A stretch of 64,000 bases of DNA from Novosphingobium rosa NBRC 15208 (GCF_001598555.1 NZ_BCZE01000042.1:1-64000); one strand, 5' to 3'; positions 1 through 8,824 are shown, counted from the stretch's first letter. Translations and numbers: made by a program. Notes: generated by a model from the sequence alone, not told the origin.

Positions 1-163
1 GTGGCGCCCAATTGTTGCGCTCAGACTATCCACCTGCACCACTTTGGGCGCCGCGGGCTTTCAATCATCATCCTGCCTGCGGCGCGGCGATCCAGGCGCC
101 TTGGCCGCATCCGATGCGCAACGCCGACAACGAAAGGGAGCGCGAGGGCGATGGCCCTCGCAT
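1..163. repeat. Dispersed intergenic element, copy A (cut by window edge)
   Basis: Right-hand part of the dispersed two-armed element. It has the internal inverted repeat (GCGCCGCGGGC ... GCCTGCGGCGC) and an alpha arm (GCGCAACGC...GAC, then GGGAGCGC and the terminal hairpin GCGAGGG-CGATGG-CCCTCGC). The left beta arm is mostly outside the window. It lies at the 3' side of the minus-strand gtrA-like gene that ends at 191. Confidence 0.85.
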
Positions 164-190
164 CTTACTTTTCCTGCTTCAGAACTGACT

Positions 191-607
191 TCAAGCCGAT
201 CGCCCGAGCCACGCCCGCCAGACGATCGCCAGCCGCGCGCTAAGGTAATTATAAGCCAGCATACCCACTGTGGCTGTAGGCGCGGCCACCCACATCGGCA
301 GGCCCAGCCCCGATTTCAGCCCCGCCAGCATCGCCAGCGCCAGGGGCACGCCCAGCGCCACTCCGGCCATGAAGCGCGCATAGGCGCCCCAGCCATGCGC
401 CCGGCGAAACGTATGCCGCGCATGCAGCAGATAGCCCGCCGTACCACCCACAAACCAGCTGAGCGCCATGAGCGGCCCATAGCCCAGCCCGGCCCGGTCC
501 CCGCCGATCAGCACGATGTTGTTGAGCACTGTCACCACCGCGCCCACACCCAGATAGCGCATGGGCTCGAAGTGGGTCAGGCGTCGGGCGGCGGCATACA
601 GCTTCAT
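191..607 (-). CDS. GtrA-like membrane protein
   Basis: Small hydrophobic protein of about 138 residues with four likely membrane helices and the GtrA-type opening (RYLGVGAVVTVLNNIVLIGG). GtrA-family proteins are thought to move or support transfer of polyprenyl-linked sugars across the inner membrane for O-antigen, teichoic acid or lipid glycosylation. The ATG at 607 is chosen because it overlaps the stop of the upstream methyltransferase gene in an ATGA arrangement. It is the last gene of a four-gene minus-strand operon with two GT2 glycosyltransferases, which supports a glycan-decorating role. The substrate cannot be read from the sequence. Confidence 0.85.
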   Translation of the reverse strand: MKLYAAARRLTHFEPMRYLGVGAVVTVLNNIVLIGGDRAGLGYGPLMALSWFVGGTAGYLLHARHTFRRAHGWGAYARFMAGVALGVPLALAMLAGLKSGLGLPMWVAAPTATVGMLAYNYLSARLAIVWRAWLGRSA

Positions 608-1251
608 GGTGCCGTGCCGGTTTCCGGAACGATGCGAAAGGCATAGTTGTTCGACCATGGGGCAATGGCCGCCTCGTCGGTGATGCATCCTGCGCCGAAT
701 GCCTCCTCCAGCACGCGCCGCGCCTCGCTTCGGGTCAGATAGGCAACCCGGTCACCGGTCAGGAAACGATCCGAGCCCCAAACCATCCAGGTCATCGGCG
801 TGGTATCGCGGTGCCAGTCCTTGAAGGCCAGAACGCCGCCGGGGGCCATCAAGCCGCGGATCGCCGCCAGCAGGGATGACCGCGCACCGGCCGGCACATG
901 GTGCAGCACATCGGACAGCACGATCAGATCGAAGGCGCCGGGCATCTCCTTGGCCAGCTCCTCGGCATACATCTTACGGAAGCGGACGCGACCCGGCGGC
1001 CCGGCGTAAAGCCGGCCGATGGTTTCGGCGACATCGATCGCTTCGATCGCCGCGCCGGGAAAGGTCGCCACAAGGCGCTCGGTGCTGTAGCCCTCGCCAC
1101 ACCCCAGTTCCAACACGCGGGCGGGCGCCGGCTGCCAGCGCGCCACAAGCTGGGTCCAGTCCGCCAGATCGAGGAACATCGCCCGCCACAGTTCGGACAC
1201 ACGCCTTTCATGCCGCCCGAACGCCCGTCGGACCAGCGCGCCTATTGCCAT
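604..1251 (-). CDS. Class I SAM-dependent methyltransferase
   Basis: About 215 residues. The Rossmann methyltransferase motif I is clear (VLELGCGEGYSTERL), followed by an acidic motif II region (AIEAIDVAE) and a motif IV-like LIVLSDVLHHVP, as in Methyltransf_11/25 proteins. The start at 1251 lies one base from the stop of the upstream glycosyltransferase gene (1253-1255), and the stop overlaps the gtrA-like start, so translational coupling is likely. It probably methylates a small molecule, sugar or lipid intermediate made by the neighbouring glycosyltransferases. The acceptor is unknown. Confidence 0.85.
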   Translation of the reverse strand: MAIGALVRRAFGRHERRVSELWRAMFLDLADWTQLVARWQPAPARVLELGCGEGYSTERLVATFPGAAIEAIDVAETIGRLYAGPPGRVRFRKMYAEELAKEMPGAFDLIVLSDVLHHVPAGARSSLLAAIRGLMAPGGVLAFKDWHRDTTPMTWMVWGSDRFLTGDRVAYLTRSEARRVLEEAFGAGCITDEAAIAPWSNNYAFRIVPETGTAP

Positions 1252-1252
1252 C

Positions 1253-2194
1253 TCACATATCTCCCGCAAGCTTGAGCCGCACGCGCGCCGCCACCCGGTC
1301 ATACAGGCTGGTTTCACGCAAGAAGCGTCGCCAGCCCGCCGGGCCCAACGTCGCAACCTGAGCTATCGCCCGCGCCAATCCACCGGGACGGCCACGCGAT
1401 GCCTCGGCCAAGGCGCAATTGACCGCCACCGAAGCCATCGCCCGGGCCTCGCCTCCCTTGGGCAGGGGGCGCAGGGCGGGCAGATGGCGGTCCAGCACAA
1501 ATTGGTTTTGGGCGCGGAAATCGGCAATGTCGCGGCTGCCGGTCATGGTCAGCGACTGGCCATGCAGGCGAAAGCCGGTGGTCGCTCCGTCACGCACCAG
1601 CACATCGCCCGCCAGCGCCAGTTTCAGATAAAGATCCCAGTCGGCGGTGTACCACAACGCATCGTCCATGCCGCCCACAGCCAGAAACGTGTCGCGGCGA
1701 AAGATCGGCGAGGGCACGGCAATGGTGTTCTGCACGATCAGCGTGGCTGCAAGGTCGCGGCCCTTGTGCCGCCCGGGCGTGAAAGGCATGCGCCACGGCC
1801 CGACATTCTGCCCTCGAGAGCCGATCAGGCGTGAAGGGCCGATGGACAGCGCCGCATCGCCCATCGTCTTCACGGTGTCCGCCAGCGCCCGGTGATGCCC
1901 GGCCAGCCACAGATCGTCTTGATGCAGCATGGTGATATGAGCCCCGCGCGCCTGTGCCACGCCCCGGTTGATTTTAGCCGTCCATGGGCCAGTTTCGGGG
2001 GTATCGGTCCATATAATGTTCAGACGGTCGGCATGGCGCATGGCGATGGCGTGCGAAGCGCCGCCATCCTGGCCGGAATCATAGAACAGGAATTCCATGC
2101 CCGAGCAATCGCCCGCCGCCGCGCTGGTCAGGGTTGCATCCAGAAAGGCTGCGCCCTTGTGGATCGGCAGGATGACACTGAGCCAGGGAGTCAT
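1253..2194 (-). CDS. Family 2 glycosyltransferase
   Basis: 313 residues with a GT2 (GT-A fold) start (WLSVILPIHKGAAFLDATLTS), a nucleotide-sugar-binding region, and an HQDD acidic motif near residue 91 that fits the metal-binding DXD position. A later W-T-A-D-W-D-L segment resembles the usual acceptor-side ED motif. There are no obvious transmembrane helices, so it is probably a cytoplasmic enzyme acting at the membrane. Its start overlaps the stop of the upstream gene by four bases (ATGA). Donor and acceptor are not identifiable. Confidence 0.88.
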   Translation of the reverse strand: MTPWLSVILPIHKGAAFLDATLTSAAAGDCSGMEFLFYDSGQDGGASHAIAMRHADRLNIIWTDTPETGPWTAKINRGVAQARGAHITMLHQDDLWLAGHHRALADTVKTMGDAALSIGPSRLIGSRGQNVGPWRMPFTPGRHKGRDLAATLIVQNTIAVPSPIFRRDTFLAVGGMDDALWYTADWDLYLKLALAGDVLVRDGATTGFRLHGQSLTMTGSRDIADFRAQNQFVLDRHLPALRPLPKGGEARAMASVAVNCALAEASRGRPGGLARAIAQVATLGPAGWRRFLRETSLYDRVAARVRLKLAGDM

Positions 2195-3414
2195 TTCAGA
2201 CCGGTGAAAAAGCGCGCCTCATGCCCGGCCATGATTGCCATCAGGAAACCACCCAGGGCGTTCTGCAGCCCAAGCTGCACCAGCATCACGCCCATGGCCG
2301 CCGGCCATAGCGAGGAAGCCGCCTGATATTCACGCGCGACCCAGCCGTAGGCCACCAGCGCCAGCGCCAGCGCGCCCAACGCCATCAGCCCCAACCCTGC
2401 CAGCAGCATGCTTTCCAGACTGGCTACCCCATTGACCATGCCCGTGACCCATGTGGCGCGGCGATAGCCCTGACGGATGGAATAGAGATGGGTGGCCACC
2501 GCCATCAGCAAGGCCAGATGCCCCATCGCCACCAATGCTCCGCCCAGCAGGGTCCAGTAGCTGCCGATCTGGGGAAGGGTGTTGGGGCGGAAGAATTCTG
2601 TGCCCGCCCCACCCATCAGCACCAGTCCGGCGAGCAGCGCCAGCAGCGCGGGCACGCCGAAAACCCATGTCGGGCTGAGCATCAGCAGATAGCGCAAGTG
2701 GCGCCAGCCATCGCGCCATGGGCGCAGATGGGGCGCTCGGTCGCGCAGGTCGGGGCCGAGGGTGGCCGGCACCTGCTCGATGCGCTGGCCCAGCAGGGTG
2801 GATTTGATCACCATCTCGCTGGCGAATTCCATGCCGGTGGACGACAGGCCGCAAGCCAGAAAGGCTTGCTTGGTGATGGCGCGGATGCCGCAATGCGCAT
2901 CGTCGATCCCGGCGCGGAAGAACAGGTTCAGCACGCCGGTCAGGATGGGGTTGCCGATGTAGCGGTTCTTCCAGGGCATGGCGCCCTTGGCGATGCCCCC
3001 GGCAAAGCGGCTGCCCATGCAGAGGTCCGCGCCCGCCACCAGTCGCCCGATCATCGCCACGCCGTCGAGGAAATTGTAGCTGCCGTCGGCATCGGCCATC
3101 AGCAGATAGCGGCCATGGCCGCCCTCGCACCCGCCGATCAGCGCCGCGCCATAGCCGCGCCGCGCCACCGGCACCACACGCGCGCCCTGCGATTGCGCAT
3201 AGGCCTGGCTGCCGTCTGTCGAGCCATTGTCGGCGATCAGGATTTCGCTGGTCAGGCCGTATTTGGCGTGGATCGCCTGCGCCGCCTCGCGCGCATTGGC
3301 GAGGCAATGCGGCAGGGATTCGATCTCGTTGAGGCAGGGCATGATGATCGAGACATCCGGTTGTGTTGCCGGAATGGCCTCATCAGTCTGGCTGGATGTT
3401 ATGGTATCGCTCAA
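2191..3414 (-). CDS. Membrane-anchored family 2 glycosyltransferase (polyprenyl-phosphate sugar type)
   Basis: 407 residues. The N-terminal 250 residues form a GT2 catalytic domain (VSIIMPCLNEIESLPHCL; ADNGSTDGS; LMADADGSYNF). The C-terminal half has several hydrophobic segments. This matches the dolichyl-phosphate glucose/mannose synthase-like class, which loads a sugar onto a polyprenyl phosphate. No in-frame ATG exists before residue 25 and an in-frame stop lies just upstream, so a TTG start at 3414 is used, with a GGGAG ribosome site about 10 bases before it. First gene of the operon 3414-191; GtrA-like proteins often act with this enzyme type. Confidence 0.88.
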   Translation of the reverse strand: MSDTITSSQTDEAIPATQPDVSIIMPCLNEIESLPHCLANAREAAQAIHAKYGLTSEILIADNGSTDGSQAYAQSQGARVVPVARRGYGAALIGGCEGGHGRYLLMADADGSYNFLDGVAMIGRLVAGADLCMGSRFAGGIAKGAMPWKNRYIGNPILTGVLNLFFRAGIDDAHCGIRAITKQAFLACGLSSTGMEFASEMVIKSTLLGQRIEQVPATLGPDLRDRAPHLRPWRDGWRHLRYLLMLSPTWVFGVPALLALLAGLVLMGGAGTEFFRPNTLPQIGSYWTLLGGALVAMGHLALLMAVATHLYSIRQGYRRATWVTGMVNGVASLESMLLAGLGLMALGALALALVAYGWVAREYQAASSLWPAAMGVMLVQLGLQNALGGFLMAIMAGHEARFFTGLK

Positions 3415-3548
3415 ACCCGGCTAGCTCCCGATGGGGCGCGTGAGCGGGTAGGTTGTACCATCCCCTGTCTTGCCCCACGGCCTGCCTAACAGGCACAAAG
3501 CGGCAAGAACAGAGAATGTTAGCCGAGTTTACCCCGTGTTTCGCCCGT

Positions 3549-4553
3549 TCAGGCGAATTCCTCGGTCTCGATGGTGGTCTGGGTCTTGGCGTCGTAGCGG
3601 CCGCCCGCCACCGTCTGCTGGTTGATCAGCGCATCGACCTTGGCCGAGAGCTCCGCATCGGGGCGCCAGTCCGCGCGGGTGACATTCTCTTCCAGATGGG
3701 CGATGCTGGTGGTGCCGGGGATGACATGCACATGCTCCCCGCGTGACAGCACCCAGCCCAGCGACAGCTGCGCGGGGGTGACGCCCGCTTCCTCAGCCAG
3801 CACGTTGAAGGCATCGACCAGCGCCAGATTCTGGTGCCAGTTCTCCACCGAGAAACGCGGCATGGGGCGGCGGATGTCCTTTTCCGCCAGCAGATTCGGG
3901 TCGCGCAGCCCGTTGGCCAGCACGCCGCGCGCCACCGGCGAAAAGGCGACCAGCGCGGTGCCAAGGCGCTTCGTGGCCTCCAGCACGGCGATTTCGACAT
4001 TGCGCGTCCAGGGCGAATATTCGGTCTGCATTGCGGCGATGGGATGGGTGGCCACGGCCTTTTCCAGCGTCTGCGCACTCATTTCCGACAGGCCGATGGC
4101 GCCGATCTTCCCTTCCGCGATCAGATCGGCCATCGCGCCGACCGACTCCTCGATGGGTACGGTGAAATCGCGGCGGTGCATGTAATAGAGGTCGATATGA
4201 TCGACCTCCAGCGCGGTCAGGCTCTTCTCGACCTCGGCGCGGATGGTCTCCGGCTTGCAGTCGATGCGGCGACCGGCATCATCGACGATGATGCCCATCT
4301 TGCTGGCCAGATAGACCTTGTCGCGCTTGCCCTTCAGCGCCTGCCCGACAAGGATCTCGTTACGGCCCAGCCCATAGAGCCGGGCCGTATCGAAGTGGCG
4401 GTATCCCAGATCGATCGCGCGGTGGAGCAGCGCGATGCCCTCCTCCGTCGAGGGTGGCAGGCCATAGGCCCATGACAGGCACATGCATCCCAGCCCGATG
4501 GGGGGCAGCGCCGTGCCCCCCAGATTCCGTTCAACCGCCACAGCTTGCATCAT
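3549..4553 (-). CDS. Aldo/keto reductase at the end of the lig operon
   Basis: About 334 residues, an NAD(P)H-dependent AKR with a TIM-barrel pattern. The catalytic tetrad is visible: Asp in FDTARLYG, Tyr in the same motif, Lys in LASKMG and His in YYMHRRD. A C-terminal cofactor-binding segment (HVIPGTTSIAHLEENV) is present. The ATG at 4553 overlaps the ligC stop (ATGATG), so it is translationally coupled to ligC. It may reduce an aromatic aldehyde or ketone feeding protocatechuate, or an aldehyde intermediate. It is not one of the enzymes needed for the 4,5-cleavage pathway itself, and its substrate is unknown. Confidence 0.85.
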   Translation of the reverse strand: MMQAVAVERNLGGTALPPIGLGCMCLSWAYGLPPSTEEGIALLHRAIDLGYRHFDTARLYGLGRNEILVGQALKGKRDKVYLASKMGIIVDDAGRRIDCKPETIRAEVEKSLTALEVDHIDLYYMHRRDFTVPIEESVGAMADLIAEGKIGAIGLSEMSAQTLEKAVATHPIAAMQTEYSPWTRNVEIAVLEATKRLGTALVAFSPVARGVLANGLRDPNLLAEKDIRRPMPRFSVENWHQNLALVDAFNVLAEEAGVTPAQLSLGWVLSRGEHVHVIPGTTSIAHLEENVTRADWRPDAELSAKVDALINQQTVAGGRYDAKTQTTIETEEFA

Positions 4554-5509
4554 GACCAACCGTCCTGCTCTTCCAGACTGGCGGCCAGTTCGCCCAGCAC
4601 GCGGTAGCAGTCAAGCACGCCGGCGACCGAGCTGTTGGGCTCGCGCCCTTCGGTGATGGCGGCGATGAACTCGCGGTCCTGCAGCTCGATGCCGTTCATC
4701 GAGACGGCCACGCCCGACACGTCGACGGGCTCTTCCTTGCCGTTCACCAGATCGTCGTAGCGGGCGATGTAGGTGCCGGTGTCGCCGATGTAGCGGAAGA
4801 AGGTGCCCAGCGGGCCATCGTTGTTGAACGAAAGCGCCAGCGTCAGGATCTGGCCCTTGTCGGTCTTGAGCTGGATCGACTGGTCGAGCGAGATGCCGAG
4901 TTCGGGATGCTTGGGGCCCTGCAGGATGTTGGCCTTCACCACCTTGGCGCCGGTCATGTACTGGAAGATATCGACCGAGTGAGCGGCGTGGTGCCACAGC
5001 AGATGGTCGGTCCAGCTGCGCGGCTCGCCCTTGGCGTTGATGTTCTTGCGGCGGAAGAAGAAGGTTTCCACGTCCATCGCCAGCACGTTGAACTCGCCCG
5101 CGTCGATCTTGTTCTTCACCCACTGGTGGCTGGGGTTGAAGCGGCGGGTGTGGCCCACCATGCAGACCTTGCCGGTCTCCTGCTGCACGCGCAGCACTTC
5201 CTGAGCATCGGCCCAGCTGTCCGCCACGGGGATTTCCACCTGCACATGCTTGCCCGCCTTCATCGCGGCAATCGCCTGCGAAGCGTGCATCTGGGTGGGG
5301 GTGGCCAGAATCACCGCGTCGATGTCGTCGCGCTGCAACACGGCGTCATAGTTGTCGCTGGCCTCGGTGATGCCGAATTTGTCGGCCACCTTCTGCGCGC
5401 TGTCCAGCGAGTTGGAGACCACCACGGCCACTTCGGCGTGGGGAATGTTCTTCAGGCCATCGATATGCTTTTCACCGAAAGCACCGGCGCCAACGACTGC
5501 GATTCTCAT
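4550..5509 (-). CDS. ligC: 4-carboxy-2-hydroxymuconate-6-semialdehyde dehydrogenase
   Basis: 319 residues, GFO/IDH/MocA family, close to the length of known LigC (about 315). An N-terminal Rossmann motif (VVGAGAFGEKH) binds NADP. LigC oxidises the hemiacetal form of 4-carboxy-2-hydroxymuconate-6-semialdehyde, the product of LigAB ring cleavage, to 2-pyrone-4,6-dicarboxylate. The ATG at 5509 overlaps the ligB stop (ATGA). An open frame continues upstream inside ligB but is only a shadow. Order ligJ-ligA-ligB-ligC matches the lig operon of Sphingobium SYK-6. High confidence. Confidence 0.96.
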   Translation of the reverse strand: MRIAVVGAGAFGEKHIDGLKNIPHAEVAVVVSNSLDSAQKVADKFGITEASDNYDAVLQRDDIDAVILATPTQMHASQAIAAMKAGKHVQVEIPVADSWADAQEVLRVQQETGKVCMVGHTRRFNPSHQWVKNKIDAGEFNVLAMDVETFFFRRKNINAKGEPRSWTDHLLWHHAAHSVDIFQYMTGAKVVKANILQGPKHPELGISLDQSIQLKTDKGQILTLALSFNNDGPLGTFFRYIGDTGTYIARYDDLVNGKEEPVDVSGVAVSMNGIELQDREFIAAITEGREPNSSVAGVLDCYRVLGELAASLEEQDGWS

Positions 5510-6348
5510 GTTACAGGCTCCAAAACGATATGGCCGACGGCCGTGTTGCTGCATGGCACGTGATAATGACGGTGCAGAAGACGGGTTTCGGCCCCCAGCG
5601 CGCCGCGCATGATGAGCCACATCACCATCTCGATCCCCTCGCTGCCGGTTTCCCGCAGATATTCGATATGGGGGATGGTGCGGTTCTTGTCGGAGGTGCC
5701 GACAAGCCCGTCCATGAAGGTGTTGTCCCAATCCGCGTTGATGAGACCTGCGCGCGGGCCCTGAAGCTGGTGGCTCATGCCGCCCGTGCCCCAGATCTGC
5801 ACGTTGAGATCTTCCGGATAGCTTTCCACGGCGCGGCGGATCGCCTCGCCCAGCAGCCAGCAGCGGTTGCCGGTGGGGACGGGATAAGTCACCACGTTGA
5901 CCGCCAGCGGAATGACCTTCACCGGCCACGCCTCGGGCTGGCCGAACATCATCGAGAGCGGCACGGTGAGGCCATGATCGACATCCATCTCGTTGATGAT
6001 GGTCATGTCGAACTCGTCGAGGATCAGACTCTGGGCGATATGCCAGCCCAGATCGGGCTCGCCGATCACATCGGGCACCTCGCGCGGGCCCCAGCCCTCA
6101 TCGGCGGGCTTGTAGCGCTCGCCCGTGCCGATGGCGAAGGTGGGGATGATGTTGGCATCGAAGGCCGAGGCATGATCGTTGTAGACCAGAATGATGACAT
6201 CGGGCTTTTCGCCCTTGATCCATTCCTTGGTCCACTCATAGCCCGAAAAGATCGGGGTGAAATAGTCGTCCGTGGTCTTGCCCTGATCGACCGCCACACC
6301 CAGCAGGGGGATATGGCTGGAGCCGACACCGGCGGTAATCCGCGCCAT
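5506..6348 (-). CDS. ligB: Protocatechuate 4,5-dioxygenase, beta (catalytic) subunit
   Basis: 280 residues, type II extradiol dioxygenase (LigB superfamily). With LigA it opens protocatechuate between C4 and C5 using Fe(II) and O2. Iron ligands are recognisable: His12 (GSSHIPLLG), His59 (VYNDHASAF) and Glu240 (RETGSEGIE), matching His12, His61 and Glu242 of the SYK-6 enzyme. His193 (GGMSHQLQG) is the conserved acid/base. The ATG at 6348 is one base from the ligA stop, so the two subunits are coupled. Somewhat shorter than the 302-residue SYK-6 protein at the C terminus. Confidence 0.97.
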   Translation of the reverse strand: MARITAGVGSSHIPLLGVAVDQGKTTDDYFTPIFSGYEWTKEWIKGEKPDVIILVYNDHASAFDANIIPTFAIGTGERYKPADEGWGPREVPDVIGEPDLGWHIAQSLILDEFDMTIINEMDVDHGLTVPLSMMFGQPEAWPVKVIPLAVNVVTYPVPTGNRCWLLGEAIRRAVESYPEDLNVQIWGTGGMSHQLQGPRAGLINADWDNTFMDGLVGTSDKNRTIPHIEYLRETGSEGIEMVMWLIMRGALGAETRLLHRHYHVPCSNTAVGHIVLEPVT

Positions 6349-6349
6349 A

Positions 6350-6838
6350 TCAATAACCTCCTTTGATGGACCGCACGCCTTCGGGGCTGCGGCCACCGGC
6401 ATCCATCATCGCCTTGTACTCAACCACGCTCATGCCGGTCATGGTGGAGACCGCCTGAAGGAAGCTGAGCCCGTCGGTCGAGAAGACCTTGGCGAGGAAA
6501 TAGATGTTGCCGCCCAGATCGAGCAGGCGGTTGTAATCGCGGTCGAGCAGTGCCTGCTTGACCGCGTCCGAAAGCTGCCACTCATCGAGATAGGCCTTTT
6601 CGTCGGCGCGCCAGCGGGTGCGGTTCTCTTCCTTCATCAGGCTCATCGCGAACTGGTTGAGCCAGTAGCCCTTGCGGGCGCGCGCGGCGGTGTAGACGCG
6701 CGTGCCGGGGATATCCTCCAGCTCTTCCAGATATTCGGCGATGTCGCCCTGATTGCCGACGGGGCCGATGGCGCCCGTGGCTTCACCCTTGGGCTCGCCC
6801 AGATCTTCGGGGGTATCAGACGCGCCCTTGTCACTCAT
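6350..6838 (-). CDS. ligA: Protocatechuate 4,5-dioxygenase, alpha subunit
   Basis: 162 residues. The body (DIPGTRVYTAARARKGY ... NQFAMSLMKEENR ... SPEGVRSIKGGY) is a clear LigA small subunit, which caps the active site of LigB in the heterotetramer. It is longer than the usual roughly 139 residues because of an acidic, glycine-rich N-terminal extension of about 25 residues. The ATG at 6838 is preferred to a TTG two codons upstream; it overlaps the ligJ stop by eight bases. No in-frame later ATG would remove the extension cleanly, so it seems real. Confidence 0.95.
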   Translation of the reverse strand: MSDKGASDTPEDLGEPKGEATGAIGPVGNQGDIAEYLEELEDIPGTRVYTAARARKGYWLNQFAMSLMKEENRTRWRADEKAYLDEWQLSDAVKQALLDRDYNRLLDLGGNIYFLAKVFSTDGLSFLQAVSTMTGMSVVEYKAMMDAGGRSPEGVRSIKGGY

Positions 6839-7859
6839 GGCCAATGGCCTTCAGCTTGGCATCCAGACGCGGGAAAACGCGGCGGGCATTGCCTTCAAAA
6901 ATCGCATGGCGCTGCTCATCGGTGACGGGCAGGGCATCGACATAACGCTTGGTATCGTCGAAATACTGGCCGGTGGTGGGATCGATGCCACGCACCGCGC
7001 CGACCATTTCGCTGCCGAACAGGATGTTCTTGGTCTCGATCACCTCGTTGAGCAGGTTGATGCCCGGCTGATGATAGACGCAGGTGTCGAAGAACACATT
7101 GTTCATCAGATGCCCATCGAGCGCGGGCTTCTTGAGCATGTCGGCCAGCCCGCGATACCGGCCCCAGTGATAGGGCACCGCGCCGCCACCATGCGGAATG
7201 ATGAAGCGCAGATTGGGGAAGCGGCTGAACAGATCGCCTTCCAGCAGCTGCATGAAGGCAATGGTGTCCGCCGCAATGTAGAAGGCGCCGGTGGCGTGCT
7301 GCGCGGGGTTGCAGCTGCCCGAAACGTGGATCATGGCGGGCACGTCCAGCTCGCTCATGGCCTCATACATGGGGAACCAGTATTCGTCGGTCAGCGGCGG
7401 GCTGGTGAAGTGGCCGCCGCCCGGATCGGGGTTGAGGTTGCAGCCGATAAAGCCCAGCTCCTCAACGCAGCGGCGCAGCTCCTTGATCGAGACCGACAGA
7501 TCGCTCTGCGGGTTCTGCGGCAGCTGGCAGACGCCGGTGAAGGTTTCGGGGAACAGCTCCACCACGCGGGCGATCAGATTGTTGCAATGGATCGACCAGC
7601 TTTCCGACACCTGCTGGTCGCCCACATGATGCGCCATGGTGGAGGCGCGGGGGCTGAAGATCGTGTGATCGGCCTTGCGCTCCTTGATGAGGCGCAGCTG
7701 GTTCTTCTCGATCGTCTCGCGGATTTCATCGTCGCTGATGGCGGGATAGGCGGGGGCCGCCTCACCAGCCTTGAAGGCGGCCTTTTGCGCGTCGCGCCAT
7801 GCGGTATGGGCGTCTGGCGCGGTGGTGTAATGCCCGTGGCAGTCGATCACCAAAGTCAC
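6831..7859 (-). CDS. ligJ: 4-oxalomesaconate hydratase
   Basis: 342 residues, amidohydrolase superfamily (amidohydrolase 2), the same length as LigJ of SYK-6. The metal-binding HxH motif is near the N terminus (IDCHGHYTT), with further conserved His in FIIPHGGGAVPYHWGR and a late Glu/Met region (LFGSEMVGAVRG). LigJ hydrates the oxalomesaconate isomer made by LigU to 4-carboxy-4-hydroxy-2-oxoadipate. The start is GTG at 7859, with AAGGA seven bases before it. Overlaps ligA by eight bases. Confidence 0.95.
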   Translation of the reverse strand: MTLVIDCHGHYTTAPDAHTAWRDAQKAAFKAGEAAPAYPAISDDEIRETIEKNQLRLIKERKADHTIFSPRASTMAHHVGDQQVSESWSIHCNNLIARVVELFPETFTGVCQLPQNPQSDLSVSIKELRRCVEELGFIGCNLNPDPGGGHFTSPPLTDEYWFPMYEAMSELDVPAMIHVSGSCNPAQHATGAFYIAADTIAFMQLLEGDLFSRFPNLRFIIPHGGGAVPYHWGRYRGLADMLKKPALDGHLMNNVFFDTCVYHQPGINLLNEVIETKNILFGSEMVGAVRGIDPTTGQYFDDTKRYVDALPVTDEQRHAIFEGNARRVFPRLDAKLKAIGHE

Positions 7860-7918
7860 GTTGCTATCCTTCCCTTCGAAATTGCTGTCCTGTCGGTCGG
7901 CCTTGCGCGCAACCGGAA

Positions 7919-8752
7919 TTAGATGAGGCGATCCTTACGCCCGGCCATCTCGCGCTGGCGGGCCACCGTGCCGGTGGTCATCAGCGGCTCGATGCCGAGG
8001 CCTTCCAAAGTCTTGGCCGATTCTTCCATTTCGGCGGCGCGGCGGGCGCCGTGAGTCACCATGCGCTCGATGTTGTAGGCGGCCTTTTCGGCCCAGGGCT
8101 TGGGCTTTTCGCTGGCGTCGAGCGAGGCAAGAACCTCATCCACCACGCCTGCCTTTTGCGCGCCCAGCATCATCTCGGCGGTCAGCGCTTCCACGCCTTT
8201 CACCATCACGGAGCGGATCATCTTGATCGCGCTGGCGCGGCCCACCTCGTCACCCACCACGCGGATGTTGCGGAAACCGGCGCGGGCCAGAAGCTTTGCG
8301 GCATCGTCGGCCGCCGCGCCGCTCAGCAGCAGCGGCACATCGAGGCGCGCGGGATTCACCGGCGCCAGAATCGCCATATCGACATAGATGCCGCCCGCCT
8401 TCTCGATGGCCTCGGCGGCGGCGCGCTTGGTGCCCGGCGCCACCGAATTGCCATCGCACCAGATCGCGCCCTTGGGCAGCAGGGGCGCGGCGGCCACGGC
8501 AGCGGGCAGCGCCTCATCGGCGGTGACAAGGCACAGCACCAGATCGGCGTCGCTCAGCACGGCTTGCGCATCGCCCGTGCCCAGCCCCAGCGTCTGGGCC
8601 TGAGCCAGTCGCTCGGACTTCAGATCGCAGGCCCCGGCATTGAGTTCGTTGCCCGCGCGCCATCCGGCGGCACTGGCAAAGGTCTCGCCCGCCTCGCCAA
8701 AGCCGATCAGGGCGAGCGATAGGGGCAGCGAGGTGGCGGGGTTGAGCGTCAT
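7919..8752 (-). CDS. NAD(P)-binding dehydrogenase-like protein with DUF1932 domain
   Basis: 277 residues. The N-terminal half has a Rossmann nucleotide site (LALIGFGEAGETFASA) of the 6-phosphogluconate/hydroxyisobutyrate dehydrogenase type. The C-terminal half has the helical DUF1932-like region (GRASAIKMIRSVMVKGVEAL) with the conserved Lys. It lies between the LysR gene (67 bases away) and ligJ (59 bases), so it is probably co-transcribed with the lig genes. Its substrate is unknown: it could oxidise or reduce a hydroxyacid linked to the pathway, but it is not needed for the known route from protocatechuate. Confidence 0.82.
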   Translation of the reverse strand: MTLNPATSLPLSLALIGFGEAGETFASAAGWRAGNELNAGACDLKSERLAQAQTLGLGTGDAQAVLSDADLVLCLVTADEALPAAVAAAPLLPKGAIWCDGNSVAPGTKRAAAEAIEKAGGIYVDMAILAPVNPARLDVPLLLSGAAADDAAKLLARAGFRNIRVVGDEVGRASAIKMIRSVMVKGVEALTAEMMLGAQKAGVVDEVLASLDASEKPKPWAEKAAYNIERMVTHGARRAAEMEESAKTLEGLGIEPLMTTGTVARQREMAGRKDRLI

Positions 8753-8806
8753 GCCGCCGGACCTGCCCCCGATCGCGGGAAACAGCCAATCGGAACTGCC
8801 CGCTTG

Positions 8807-8824
8807 CTATAAGATCATGCTAAT
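8807..8824 (-). promoter_or_regulatory. Weak candidate LysR site upstream of the DUF1932-ligJABC genes
   Basis: Between lysR and the DUF1932 gene the plus strand reads CTATAAGATCATGCTAAT. It has a T-N11-A type spacing and ends in GCTAAT, like the end of the site at 9999-10016. The symmetry is poor and the site overlaps the end of lysR, so this is only a suggestion. Confidence 0.25.
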
